DNA from: Inia geoffrensis
Taxonomy: Eukaryota > Chordata > Mammalia > Artiodactyla > Iniidae
DNA: 64,000 nt
NCBI GenBank assembly: GCA_036417435.1
Contig: CM070908.1
Location: 54,619,590-54,683,589, forward strand
Direction of reading: 5' to 3'
A model generated the notes under the pieces. It saw nothing but the letters and a program-made list of their open reading frames with translations, had not been told where the DNA came from and did no database searches. This document shows, one piece after another, positions 47,276 to 58,669 of this stretch. Within the stretch, counting starts at the first letter, position 1. Each line of letters opens with the position of its first letter. The position numbers and the translations under genes are program-made.

Positions 47276-47979
47276 AAGGCCTAAATGGGAAATCCATCTA
47301 CAGTGGCCAGTGCCACCTAAAATTACCTAGTAAACATCAGAAAATAGCATGATATTTGAACTCTAAAAATATAAAAAGACAAATGTTCATTAGCAGGGAA
47401 GTAGAAGAAATTAGATCCTGAAAACAAATGTAATGCATCTCTTTGATTAAATTTCTGCCTCTGGGGTTAATTTGTCTCACAATTATTACATTATTTGTTC
47501 ACAGAACTTTTGCTGCAAATAGAATTAAGTTATCTTTTTGTTGTGAACACACCTAGAGTTTGCATTGACACGAGTATGTTTTCTTCATTTTTGAAATTTA
47601 AAAACTATCCTTATTAAACCAACTTAAACACCATAAAACTATGTTTTAATTCATCTATAGTTCTGTCATCCCTAGACAACTATTTTAATTGATTCTTGTG
47701 TTCTATAAAAGCTTTAAAGAAAAATGGATAAATCATTTTTAGATTAATAAAACTAAAATGCTTTTATTGTGGAGAGAATTTGGAAAATACCCTTCAAAAT
47801 TACAAAGAAGAAAATAAAGATCACAGGTAGTTCAGCCATCAAGCGACTATCGACATAATTACTTTCATGTTATTTCCCACCAGACTTTTCTTCTAATTCT
47901 TATTTTGATATCATATTATATTTAGTTTCCCAACTTTTTTAAAAACTTAGTTACTAAATGTTTATCAAAGACATGGTTT

Positions 47980-48195
47980 GGGCTTCCCTGGTGGCGCAGT
48001 GGTTGAGAGTCCACCTGCCGATGCAGGGGACACGAGTTCGTGCCCCGGTCCAGGAAGATCCTACATGCCGCGGAGTGGCTAGGCCTGTGAGCCATGGCTG
48101 CTGAGCCTGTGCGTCCGGAGCCTGTACTCCGCAACAGGAGAGGCCACAGCGGTGAGAGGCCCGCGTACCGCAAAAAAAAAACAAACACAAAAAAC
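47980..48195 (+). mobile_element. CHR-type SINE with target-site duplication
   Basis: Full short-form copy. 'catggttt' flanks it (47972-47979 and 48196-48203). Confidence 0.95.
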
Positions 48196-48233
48196 CATGG
48201 TTTAGCAGTTGTATAACATATCATCATGTAGAT

Positions 48234-48441
48234 CAGAGGTTGGGAAGCTATAACAAATGGATCAGTCTGGCCCTGTTTTTAAAATAAAGTTTATTAGAAC
48301 ACTGCTGCACTCATTCATCTATGTATTGCCTGCGGCTGCTTTCACACCACAACAGCTGGGTTGAGTCATTGCAGTGGAGACCACGTGGCCTGCAAATGTT
48401 TCCTATTTAGCCCTTTACAGAAAAATTTTTCCAACCCCTAG
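48234..48441 (-). mobile_element. hAT (Charlie-group) non-autonomous DNA transposon
   Basis: Inverted ends 'cagaggttggg' and 'ccaacccctag' flank a body with 'aaaataaagtttattagaac', 'ctatgtattgcctgcggctg' and 'agccctttacagaaaaattt'. This matches a common mammalian hAT-Charlie repeat. The exact subfamily name is not certain. Confidence 0.8.
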
Positions 48442-49289
48442 TGTAGGTGTACAAGAATGTATTAAGTTTTCCTCTATGATTGGATATTCAGAGTTTTTAA
48501 AAAACTGTTATGGATAACTGCAATGAACACCTCTAAACCTAAATTGTTTTTTATAACTCTGATTACTTCTTTAGGACATGCTTTAGAATTTACAGGAAAA
48601 CAGATAAACAATTTTTACAGTTCTTGATACATACTGCCAAATTGCCTCCCAGACATTTGTGCCAGTTTACACCCACATCAGCTGTTGATGAAAATATTCA
48701 GGTTACCACATCCTTGCCAGAACTGAACATTACTATTTTTTACATATTTGTATATCATACAAAATGATATCTGTTGTTTTGATAAGTGAATAGTATTTCA
48801 TGTTAATCCTCATTTCCTGGATGCTTAGAGAGGTTGAAATTTTAACACATTTGTATTGGGCATTTGTATTTCTTTTATGAACAATCTGTTTGTGTACTTT
48901 CTTGTTCTCTTACACTACTGAAAAAATTTTCTATCCTTTAAAAATATTTACACCTGATCTGTCATGTGTGGACAGCGTTTCCCCCAGTTGGTCCTTTGCC
49001 TTTTGATCTTAATGCTTCTTCCTTCAGGAACTTAATAATGCTTCAGTTGAATCATCTCTGTTTTATCATATTTCCCTTATGGTTTTAATCTATTGCTTCC
49101 CACTTTATCACTTCACTTCTTCCTAGGAGAATGTTTCAAGATAGTCCCGCACTTCACTTTAGTTTTCTGAAGTTTGATTCAGCCTTTCATCACTTCTAAC
49201 ATTGATTTAATTTAGTGTTTATTTCCTTGTAGTATTTTCTTCTCAATCAGCCCGCTTTCCTCTATAGCAGGTTTTCTTTAAGTTAAGTA

Positions 49290-49640
49290 GGTTCCCACAT
49301 AAGCCTAATGTAATCACAGGGGTCCTTATAAGAGGCAGACAGGAGGGTCCTAGTCAGAGGAGATGTGACAGTAGAAGTAGAGAGGAGGAAAGAGAGGGAT
49401 TTGAAGATGCTGTGCTGCTGGCTTTGAAGATGCAGGAAGGGACCATGAGCCAAGGAATGCAGGTGGCCTCTAGAAGCTGAAGGTAAGGAAACAGATTCTC
49501 TCTTAGAGCCTCTGGAAGGAACACAGACCTAATGACACCCCGTTTTGGGGACCCTGATCTCCAAGACTGCAAGATAATAAATTTGTGTTGTTTTAATCTA
49601 CAAAATTTATGGTAATTTGTTATAGCCACCATAGGAAACA
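49290..49640 (+). mobile_element. MLT1-type LTR (ERVL-MaLR), copy 1
   Basis: 'ggtccttataagaggcagac', 'gccaaggaatgcaggtggcc', 'tctcttagagcctctggaag', and 'tttatggtaatttgttatag' follow MLT1 order to the 3' end. No retroviral genes. Confidence 0.85.
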
Positions 49641-49664
49641 AATCCAGGTTTGTTTGGATTTGTT

Positions 49665-50263
49665 TCCTATGTAAAAGCAAATTTGCAGATGTGATTATAT
49701 TGCAGGTTATGGACCACGTAACAGGGAGATAGCCTGGATTGTCTACATTGGCCAAATCTAATCATTTGTGCCCTTAAAAGCAGTGAAATGTAGCTGGCTG
49801 GAGAAAGAGAGATGCAGCATAAGAGGGAAGGAGAGAGATGAGGCAGAAGGGCAGGTCAGAAAGAGATTAAGTGTGAGAAGGACTCAACCCACCCTTGTTG
49901 GATTTCAAGCTGTAGGAAGGGGCCACAAGTCAGGGAATTTCAGGTGGCTTCTAGAAGCTGAGAATGACCCTTGGCTGACAGCCAGCAAGGAAACAGGGAC
50001 CTCAGTCCTACAACTACGAGTAACTGAATTCGGCAGCAACCTAAATGAGCCTGGAATTGGATTCTCTCCTAGAGAAATAGAAGAGAAAGAAAGGAATAGG
50101 ACCCTACTGACTCCCTGGTATTGGCCTTGTGAAACCCAGAGCAGAGAAAACTGGCCAAGCCCACCAGACATAGGATTTAGGGAACTGTGATATAATAGAT
50201 TGTGTTGTTGAAAGCCACTAATTTCTGGTAATTTATGACAGCAGAAGTGAACTAATACATACC
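49665..50263 (+). mobile_element. MLT1-type LTR (ERVL-MaLR), copy 2
   Basis: 'gcagatgtgattatattgca', 'gtaggaaggggccacaagtc', 'attggattctctcctagaga' and 'actaatttctggtaatttat' then 'gtgaactaatacat'. It lies in the same direction directly after copy 1, with no internal region between. Confidence 0.85.
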
Positions 50264-52075
50264 TCAAGTCACAAAACTCCAATTGAGTCAACCGCAAAAG
50301 GTATATTTTACTCATATAATAAGATGTATGGATACAGGGCAGTTCTTGTATTCGTAATTCCGCAGCTTGATCCCGTGATCGGAGAGGGATCTAGATTCTT
50401 CCACCCCTCTGTTCTGCTGTGCTTGAAATGTTAGCCACCTCCCCTAGTGGTCACAGATGGCTGCAGCCACTCCAGGAATCCTTGCCAGAAAAAGAAAGAG
50501 ATTTTCTTCCTAGTGCATCTCTTTTAAGAGGAAAACAACTCTTCCCAGAAGTTTCCGAGCAGATATTCCATCCCGTTTCATTGGCTGGAACTGAGTCCCA
50601 TGGGAACCACTAAGAATCATTAGCAAGGACTTGGACCAATGAGGATTTACCTGAGTCCTGCAGGGTTAAGGATAGACAACAGAACAAAAGTCCGGACTCT
50701 GCTGCATGGGAAGGGGGCAGTAATGACTGTTGATATCAACCAACAAAGGTCTGCGTCATCTTTTAGGCTGGTAGATTTATCCTTGGTCCAGCAGCACAAC
50801 TTGCTTCTGTCATCAATTGAGCTCAGCTCCAAAGGTCTTATGGAAATTTCAGCTTCTGGAATGGCTGTCAGCCTGGGCGTTCAGTATTTTGACATTTCTT
50901 CCCCACCTCCAACTCCCTATCTTTTCACAGGTATTTTGAGGGGAAAACTGAGTCTGAGAATGCTAGGCAAGAAATCTTTTTAAATAAAATGACTGTTCTG
51001 CTATAAGTGGCAGCATATTTAAATGTTAATGAGCTTGGAGGCAATGCAGGGGGAAACCTTAGACATTATTAGCATATGCGCTCCCGGAAGTGGGTTAGAC
51101 TGAAGGACTTTAGCCAGACAGGACTAAAATGGAACTGAGCCAAGAGGGACACTTAACCGGCAAGTGGTAGATTTCTGAAACATGAATCAGATACCAGTCC
51201 ATTGTGTGCCCCAAGCCTCAGGAGTCACAAATCAAGCTCTTTAAGTATCCTAATACTTAATCATAAAGCTCCTTATTCTGTGTAAAACAAGAACCCGCCC
51301 TATTGGTTTCTGTTGGTGCCCTGCCTACATCCCCTTCACTAGGCATGTGCGCCCATCTTCCAGTTGCTATTTCAGCGACTAACAACTCATAGCCGCCCTT
51401 TCTCCAGCGAATACCCCTTGATGGAACAAAAGCTACCTCACCAGGGTTACGCTTTCACTCCGCAGGTCAGCAGCCAGTGACCAAGGACTAATGTGGGGTT
51501 CAAAATGCCAGACCCCTTGCTTGAAAGTGGGTCAATTCTGTGACACAGTTAACGCTACGGCACCCACTGTGGGATCAGGCTGAGGTTCACCTCCAGCTGA
51601 GACCACACCCTTGCCTAGCTCCTTCTCCTGCCCCATCCTGTTTCCCTCATGTCCCACCTCCCGAGAGCACTCCCACAGCAAGTCACTTGCACAGGGATTC
51701 CTGTCTCAGGCTCTGTATCTAGGCAGTCCAACCAAAGACAAAACTCACCACCCTTGGAAGCAGGTTCAGCAGGAGAAACACAGCACACTGACAGCCCCTC
51801 AGAACTGCTCCCCATTTACAGCTGGCCACAGCCGCCCTTACACGCCCTTCAATGGCCTGTTAGTGGTGAATGACAAAATACCCAAATGGATTTTAACCAC
51901 CTCCTTTTTTAAGTCCAGCATAGGTGGTCTTACTCTGGAATATGCAAGATGATAACATCTATTTTCTTGCGACCAAGAATGAAATAGCTTCCTTTGACTT
52001 CCTGACATTATATGTATAAACTTCCAGGCATATGACAGGAGCCTGCTAAATGGTAGCCAGTATTTTGGATTTTAA
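50264..52075. other. Intron segment, unassigned
   Basis: I recognise no exon. 51060-51480 has the base mix of an old LTR (a CATAAAGC motif and a pyrimidine-rich stretch), but I could not name it. Confidence 0.35.
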
Positions 52076-52079
52076 AACA

Positions 52080-52265
52080 ATATATTGAGGACTCATTGCC
52101 TGCCGCCTGCTAGGCTCTGTGATAAGCACTATCTCATTCTGTCCTCATAGGGACTCTTCAGTGGGACACAGAATCATCAATCCTGCTTTACTGATCCTCA
52201 TTCATAAAGCTGAATCTCAGAAAACATTCAACGCCTGGACCTAGTTCCAAACCCAGGGTGCTGCT
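52080..52265 (-). mobile_element. MIR
   Basis: 'gctaggctctgtgataagca', 'agctgaatctcagaaaacat' and 'cctagttccaaacccagggt' fit a complementary MIR. It ends 160 bases before the last STAC acceptor. Confidence 0.7.
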
Positions 52266-52426
52266 TAATTTCTTATCAAATATTTTTCTCACTGAGCCAC
52301 AATTTCCCTAAACCAGTCTCCCTTTTCCAATTTGGTGTTCCACTGACTTCACCCAGCAGTGATTCAAGCCACAGGTTCTAGCTTCTTTCCCATTGACACA
52401 CTTCTTTTTTTCTTACTTTTTTCCAG

Positions 52427-52525
52427 ATCTGTGTGACTTCTGAGGAAGAACAAGACGGCTTTATCAGAGTCCTCAGTGGAAAGAAGAGAGGTCTGGTCCC
52501 CTTCGACGTTCTAGAAAACATCTGA
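52427..52525 (+). CDS. STAC: STAC last coding exon, end of second SH3 and stop
   Basis: The coding part follows the acceptor 'tcttacttttttccag' and encodes ICVTSEEEQDGFIRVLSGKK then RGLVPFDVLENI, with TGA at 52523-52525. GFIRV and GLVPFDVLENI are the last strands of the divergent second SH3, so the protein ends right at the domain border with no tail. The Phe codon at 52502-52504 stands where I recall Leu in human STAC; this is recalled, not aligned. The exon continues as 3' UTR. Confidence 0.95.
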   Translation: MCVTSEEEQDGFIRVLSGKKRGLVPFDVLENI

Positions 52526-53812
52526 TTGCTGGCCCCTCCTCCTTTTGCAGTTGGCAAACTGCGGTGATGCCTCACCTCACACTGTGTTAACCCAGAGGGG
52601 CTGCCGCGCTGACCCGCCACCCAGGAAACAGTGAGACAAGACTCAGGAATCTGAGACTTGGGGGGAACAGCCACAAGGCAGGAGGCATATCCCACAGCAC
52701 ATCCAGGCTGCCCAAAGATGGGGGTGAGGCTGAGAGAGTCGGCCAGCAGAGCCGAGTAACCACCGCCGTCCCCCAGGACTCAACTCCCTCCCTGTCCATG
52801 TGATGTCAGTTAACCCGCTGAAGGATGCTCCAGTCTGTGGAGTGGCCCCAGTTGAGGCTCAGATCCACGCAGCCAAGTGTGATTCTGGTTCCAGACCTTT
52901 GTCCCCAGTACCGACCAATCAGCATCATCACATCTAAGCCCCCAGCAGTCTCTCTGCAGAGCATCAGGAAGCCCTACTTCCTAGCCCCCATTACTCCCCA
53001 CAAGCCCCTCACTGTGATCGAGCTGTCTCTCTGGCCTCCGAATAAGTCCTGGTGGCGTGCGTTAGATGTGAGGGATAAGTTGATGTGGCACTAACTGCAA
53101 AGACCTGATCTGCCCCAAAATTGCTGTCAGGCAGTCCCTCCGGCTACTCTAGTTACTGGCAAAGGCGACGGAGGCAGGATACAAGGCATGGAAGGAAACA
53201 GTGGGCCCAGTGGGGTAAGGTGGGGCAAAGAGCTCTTAGTTATTGATGCTTATACAGCCCTTTCAATTATGAAGTCCTTTCCCCAAGGAGATGGAGCTGG
53301 GGAAGTGAATGTGGAAAAAAGTCTCCATGAGTGCTTCATCTTCATTTGACATCCTCTGTCTGGGGACGGTTTCCCCTCCTGCCATCCTGTAGGACTCCCT
53401 TTTGAAGGGAGTTTGAGCCCACCTTGCAGGGAACCAGAAACATGGAGGAGAACCAAAAACAGCATCTTAGGAGAAAAGTAGCCAAATAGGAATCCATTCT
53501 TCTTTAGGGCAGAATATTATGCCCCAGCAGATATAAAGTGGAAAATAATGCTTAATGCTTCATCCCTCTGAAAGCAGAGGAACTTGGGACCTATTTAGCA
53601 TCAACTAGAGGAATCTCTATTACTCTGTATTTGTACTAATGTTTACAAGAATGCAATATACTGTGATGCCTTCCTCCTCAAGCCTCCTCCTAGCATTCAA
53701 ACTTGCATCGTATCAGTCATTAATGCAGTTAAACTTCAATTCACAATGACCTTCGAATTAATGTCGATTTGGTTTATTTTGTTACGGAGCAATAAAATCA
53801 TTAGAACAATTG
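52526..53812 (+). other. STAC: STAC 3' UTR
   Basis: The region after the stop has no recognisable SINE or LINE, in contrast to the surrounding sequence, and this fits a retained UTR. It ends with AATAAA at 53791-53796; the cleavage site is placed about 16 bases downstream by the usual 10-30 base spacing, followed by a GT/T-rich stretch. Small open frames inside it are random. Length is about 1.29 kb, close to what I recall for the human transcript. Confidence 0.8.
53791..53796 (+). terminator. STAC: Polyadenylation signal AATAAA of STAC
   Basis: A canonical hexamer in an AT-rich context about 1.27 kb after the stop codon, followed within 30 bases by 'ttggttttt', a fair U/GU-rich downstream element. 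It is the best-placed signal; the next repeat-free stretch begins immediately after. Confidence 0.75.
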
Positions 53813-54292
53813 GTTTTTAAAAGACTTAAGTGGATGCATCCTGTGCATGTAAAAGTATTATTTCCCAAACCAAAGCATCATTAGTCTCCGTTTATTTCTT
53901 TTGTTACTGCTCAGTGTGAAGTTGGGAGCTGAGATGGGATGGCTGCTGGTTTCACAGTAGTTTGGATGCCTTACTCTCATTTTAAAGCCAGCATCCAGAA
54001 TTTCCTCCCTCTCTGATACAACATGCAAAACTGAGTGTACAGAATCAAGATGGATTCTTCGAGAGCCAGGGTGGATAACATGACTGCCGTTCCATAAAAT
54101 GGAACGCCAGAATACAAACACTCTTTGCCTCTAATTCAATATTCCATTTAATAAAGACAACACAATGGCTGGAAAGAGCATAGAAAACATGTGTCCTGAT
54201 CTCTTCTTTCTGTTGGAATAACCACTGAAGCTTTTGGGTACAGTTTTGTTAATCCTATGCAAATTTAATCTGCATTTTAAAAACGCAGTTTT

Positions 54293-54584
54293 GGGCTTCC
54301 CTGGTGGCACAGTGGTTGAGAATCTGCCTGCTAATGCAGGGGACACGGGTTCGAGCCCTGGTCTGGGAGGATCCCATATGCTGCGGAGCAACTAGGCCTG
54401 TGAGCCACAACTACTGAGCCTGCGCGTCTGTAGCCTGTGCTCCTCAACAAGAGAGGCCGCGATAGTGAGAGGCCCGTGCACCGCGATGAAGAGCGGCCCC
54501 CGCTTGCCACAACTAGAGAAAGCCCTTGCATGAGAAACGAAGACCCAACATAGCAAAAATTAATTAATTAATTAAAAAAAAAAT
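54293..54584 (+). mobile_element. Long-form CHR SINE
   Basis: Intermediate-length copy; 3' part 'gaagacccaacatagcaaaa' plus a TTAA-rich tail. 'cagtttt' flanks it (54286-54292 and 54585-54591). Confidence 0.93.
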
Positions 54585-54599
54585 CAGTTTTTCTTTCAA

Positions 54600-55055
54600 A
54601 GTTGAACAGAAGGAGGCTACGGGAGCCAGGCTCCAAGGTGATCCCCTCAATGATCCCTGCTTCCTGACATTCTTGACTTTGTTTAGGCCCCTCCCACATT
54701 GAGCCTGTGCTGGTCTTATGTGGCCAGTAGACTGCAGCAGAAGTGATTCTCCATGACATCCATGGCTAGGTGAAAAAAACTCCCTGAAGCTTCTGCCTTG
54801 ATCTCTTGGAACACTCCCCCCTTGGAACCCTGAGCCGCCATGTAAGTTTATCTACGTGGAGGCCACAATGCTGGAGAGAAACCAGTGTGAGACCACACAT
54901 TTCTGCAGCTGAGAACAACCCAGACATCACAGAGCAGCAATCATCTGGCTGAGCCATGCCCAAGTGTAAGATTTATGAGCAAGATAAATATGTTTTTTAA
55001 GTCACTAAGTTTGGGAGTAATTTGTTACACAAAAATAGATAACTGGAACAGGGAC
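54600..55055 (+). mobile_element. MLT1-type LTR (ERVL-MaLR)
   Basis: 'ttctgccttgatctcttgga', 'cccttggaaccctgagccgc' and 'agtttgggagtaatttgtta' lead to 'agataactggaacag', an MLT1-like 3' end. Solo LTR. Confidence 0.8.
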
Positions 55056-55258
55056 TTTGTAATTTGAGCCAGCGTTAGAAAGGAGAAAAAAAACTTTTCT
55101 GCACAATGTGGCCCATAAGTTTTTGCAAACATCAAGTATTGGCAGGAGTTTAGCCCTCCAAATGCAAGATATCTAATGCTCCTTGAGGATCTGGAGTCAT
55201 GCAGATAATCAGAGAAAAAACAAGATGTTCCTTACAGCACAGATTGCCATGGATGCTT

Positions 55259-55260
55259 AT

Positions 55261-55287
<27 letters not shown>
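55259..55287. repeat. CA microsatellite
   Basis: Fourteen CA units, followed by interrupted CAAA/CGCA. Confidence 0.95.
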
Positions 55288-55294
<7 letters not shown>

Positions 55295-55589
55295 GCAAAC
55301 ACTCATACACACACAGATTTTAGGAGCTATCACTCTGTTTCTCCTCCTGCCTGTCTGCAGAAATGGCAAGAACAAAGATTGCTATGACCTACCAGAGTCT
55401 TTTTTTTTTTTTTTATCTTTATACAGCAGGCTCTTATTAGTTATCTGTTTTATACATATTAGTCTATATATGTCAATACCAATCTCCCAGTTCATCCCAC
55501 TCCCGCCAGCTTTCCCCCGTTGGTGTCCATATGTTTGTTCTCTACATCTGTGTCTCTATTTCTGCCTTGCAAACCAGTTCCTTCTGTAC

Positions 55590-58500
55590 CATTTTTCTAG
55601 ATTCCACGTATGTCCATTAACATACGATATTTGTTTTTCTCTTTCCAACTTACTTCACTCTGTATGACAGTCTCTAGGTCCATCCACGTCTCAACAAATA
55701 ACACAATTTCATTCCTTTTCATGGCTGAGTAATATTCCATTGTGTATATATACCACATCTTCTTTATCCATTCGCCTGTCGACAGGAATTTAGGTTGCTT
55801 CCATGACCTGGCTATTGTAAATAGTGCTGCAATGAACATTGGGGTGCATGTATCTTTTTGAATTATGTTTTTCTCTGGGTATATGCCCAGTAATGGGTTT
55901 GCTGGATCATATGGGAATTCTATTTTTAGTTTTTTAAGAAACCTCCATACTGTCCTCCATAGTGACTGTGTCAATTTACATTCCCACTAACAGTGCAAGA
56001 GGGTTCCCTTTTCTCCACACCCTCTCCAGCATTTGTTGTTTGTAGACTTTCTGATGATGCCCATTCTAACTGGTGTGAGGTGATACCTCACTGTAGTTTT
56101 GATTTGCATTTCTCTAATAATTAGTGATGTTGAGCAGCTTTTCATGTGCCTCTTGGCCATCTGTATGTCTTCTTTGGAGAAATGTCTGTTTAGGTCTTCT
56201 GCCCATTTTTTGATTGGGTTTGTTTTTTTAACATTGAGCTGCATGAGCTATTTATATATTTTGGAGGTTAATTCTTTGTCCGTTGATTCATTTGCAGATA
56301 TTTTCTCCCATTCTGAGGGTTGTCTTTTGATCTTACTTATGGTTTCCTTTGCTGTGCAAAAGCTTTGAAGTTTCATTAGGTCTCATTTGTTTATTTTTGT
56401 TTTTATTTCCATCACTCTAGGAGGTGGGTCAAAAAATGATCTTGCTGTGATTTATATCAAAGAGTGTTCTTCCTATGTTTTCCTCTAAAAGTTTGGTAGC
56501 GTCCAGTCTTACATTTAGGTCTTTAATCCATTTTGAGTTTATTTTTGTGTATGATGTTAGGGAGTGTTCTAATTTCATTCTTATACATGTAGCTGTCCAT
56601 TTTTCCCAGCACCACTTATTGAAGAGACTGTCTTTTCTCCATTGTATATCCTTGCTTCCTTTGTCATAGATTAGTTGACCATATGTGTGTGGGTTTATCT
56701 CTGGGCTTTCTGTCCTGTTCCATTGATCTGTATTTCTGTTTTTGTGCCAGTACCATATTGTCTTGATTACTATAGCTTTGTAGTGTAGTCTGAAGTCAGG
56801 GAGTCTGATTCCTCCAGCCCCGTTTCCCTCAAGATTGCTTTGGCTATTCAGGGTCTTTTCGGTCTCCATACAAATTTTAAGATTTCTTTGTTCTAGTTCT
56901 GTAAAAAATGCCATTGGTAATTTGATAGGGATTGCATTGAACCTGTAGATTACTTTGGGTAGTATAGTCATTTTCACAACATTGATTCTTCCAATGCAAG
57001 AACATGGTATATCTCTCCATCTGTTTGTGCCATCTTCAATTTCTTTCTTCAGTGTCTTATAGTTTTGTGCATACAGGTCTTTTACCTCCTTAGGTAGGTT
57101 TATTTCTAGGCTCTCTTTGTTGCAGTGGTGAATGGGATTGTTTCATTAATTTCTCTTTCTGATCTTTCATTGTTAGTGTATAGGAAAGCAAGAAATTTCT
57201 GTGCATTAATTTTGTATCCTGCTACTTTACCAAATTCATTGATTAGCTCTAGTAGTTTTCTGGTGGCATATTTAGGATTCTCTATGTATAGTATCATGTC
57301 ATTTGCAAACAGTGACAGTTTTACTTCTTTTTCCAACTTGTATTCCTTTTATTTCTTTTTCTTCTCTGATTGCCATGGCTAGGAATTCCAAAGCTATGTT
57401 GAATAATAGTGGCAAGAGTGGACATCCTTGTCTTCTTCCTGATCTTAGAGGAAATGCTTTCAGTTTTTTTCTTGATGAGTCTAGCTAATGGTTTATCAAT
57501 TTTATTTATCTTCTCAAAGAACCAGCTTTTAGTTTTATTGATCTTTGCTCTTGTTTTCTTTGTTTCTATTTCATTTATTTCTGCTCTGATCTTTATGATT
57601 TCTTTCCTTCTGCTAACTTTGGGCTTTGTTTGTTCTTCTTTCTCTAGTTCCTTTAGGTGAATCTTAGATTGTTTTAGATTGTTCTTGTTTCTTGAGGTAG
57701 GATTGTATTGCTATAAACTTCCTTCTTAGAATTGCTTTTGCTGAATCCCATAGGTTTTGGATCATCGTATTTTCGCTATCATTTGTCTCTAGGTATTTTT
57801 TTATCTCCTCTGTGATTTCTTCAGTGATCTCTTGGTTATTTAGTAATGTATTGTTTAGCCTCCATGTGTTTGTGGTTTTTATGGGTTTTTTCCCTGTAAT
57901 TTATTTCTAATCTCATAGTATTGTGGTCAGAAAAGATGACTGATGTGATTTCAGTTTTCTTTAATTTACCGAGGCTTAATTTGTGCCCCAAGATGTTATC
58001 TATCCTGGAGAATGTTCCGTGTGCAATTGAGAAGAAAGTGTAATCTGCTGTTTTCAGAAGGAATGTCCTATAAATATCAATTAAATCTCTATCTGGTCTA
58101 TTGTATCATTTAAAGCTTGTGTTTCCTTATTTATTTTCATTTTGGATGATCTGTCCATTGGTGTAAGTGAGGTGTTAAAGTACCCCACTATTATTGTGTT
58201 ACTGTCGATTTCCTCTTTTATAGCTGTTAGCATTTGCCTTATATATTGAGGTGCTCCTATGTTGGGTGCATATATATTTATAATTGTTATATCTTCTTCT
58301 TGGATTGATCCCTTGATCATTATGTAGTGTCCTGCCTTGTCTCTTGTAAAATTCTTTATTTTAAAGTTCATTTTATCTGATATGAGAATTGCTACTCCAG
58401 CTTTCTTTTGATTTCCATTTGCATGGAATATCTTTTTCCATCCCCTCACTTTCAGTCTGTATGTGTCCCTAGGTCTGAAGTGGGTCTCTTGTAGACAGCA

Positions 58501-58611
58501 TATATATGGGTCTTGTTTTTGTATCCATTCAGCAAGCCTGTGTCTTTCGGTTGGAGCATTTAATCCATTCACATTTAAGGTTGTTATCAATATGTATGTC
58601 CCTATGACCAT
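55590..58611 (-). pseudogene. L1 ORF2 (endonuclease/reverse transcriptase) remnant
   Basis: The N-terminal endonuclease domain is open for 176 codons from 58611 to 58081. It keeps the LNVNGLNAP start and the LQETH glutamate, but the catalytic GDFN motif reads GYFN (codon 58180-58182). A frame break follows at about 58080. Near 57470 about 0.8 kb of the reverse transcriptase fingers and palm is missing. The remaining active-site motif reads FANDM instead of FADDM (Asn codon 57301-57303). The C-terminal Cys-rich part ([14 protein letters not shown]) and the end (55597-55974) survive in separate frames. Confidence 0.9.
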
Positions 58612-58669
58612 TTTCTTAATTGTTTTGGGTTTGTTTTTGTAGGTCCTTTTCTCCTCGTGTATTTCCTAC

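Larger units (their letters stand above)
47870..49070 (-). mobile_element. Old L1 3' region
   Basis: Degenerate complement of an L1 3' end: 'aactgcaatgaacacctcta', 'ccaaattgcctcccagacat', 'ggtcctttgccttttgatct'. Interrupted by a CHR SINE and a hAT element. Confidence 0.65.
45681..52426 (+). other. STAC: STAC intron, 6.7 kb, with three full-sized CHR SINEs and two MLT1 LTRs
   Basis: Begins gtgagt and ends ttccag, phase 0. It holds a SINE stub 50 bp after the donor, two minus-strand and one plus-strand CHR copies, a split MER5A, a hAT element, an old L1 and two MLT1 LTRs. Segment 50264-52080 is unassigned. Confidence 0.85.
1..53812 (+). other. STAC: STAC gene, 3' portion (nine exons, introns and 3' UTR)
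   Basis: The window holds the downstream part of STAC, an adaptor protein with one C1 domain and two SH3 domains. Nine exons join without a frame break into 272 residues plus stop. Intron phases from the first acceptor onward are 1, 0, 1, 0, 1, 0, 2, 0, 0. From memory human STAC is about 402 residues in 11 exons, so about 130 residues and the first two exons should lie upstream. I found no trace of the first half of C1 in 1-13813, so that stretch is read as intron. STAC is chosen over STAC2 and STAC3 from recalled sequence, mainly the linker around VPEEADGP and the C-terminal end VLENI. Family members bind L-type calcium channels; STAC is mainly neuronal. These functional statements are family knowledge, not visible here. 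Confidence 0.93.

Noticed and set aside
49768..50315. Overlapping open frames of 136-140 codons on both strands
   Set aside because: They lie fully inside an MLT1 LTR, which is non-coding.
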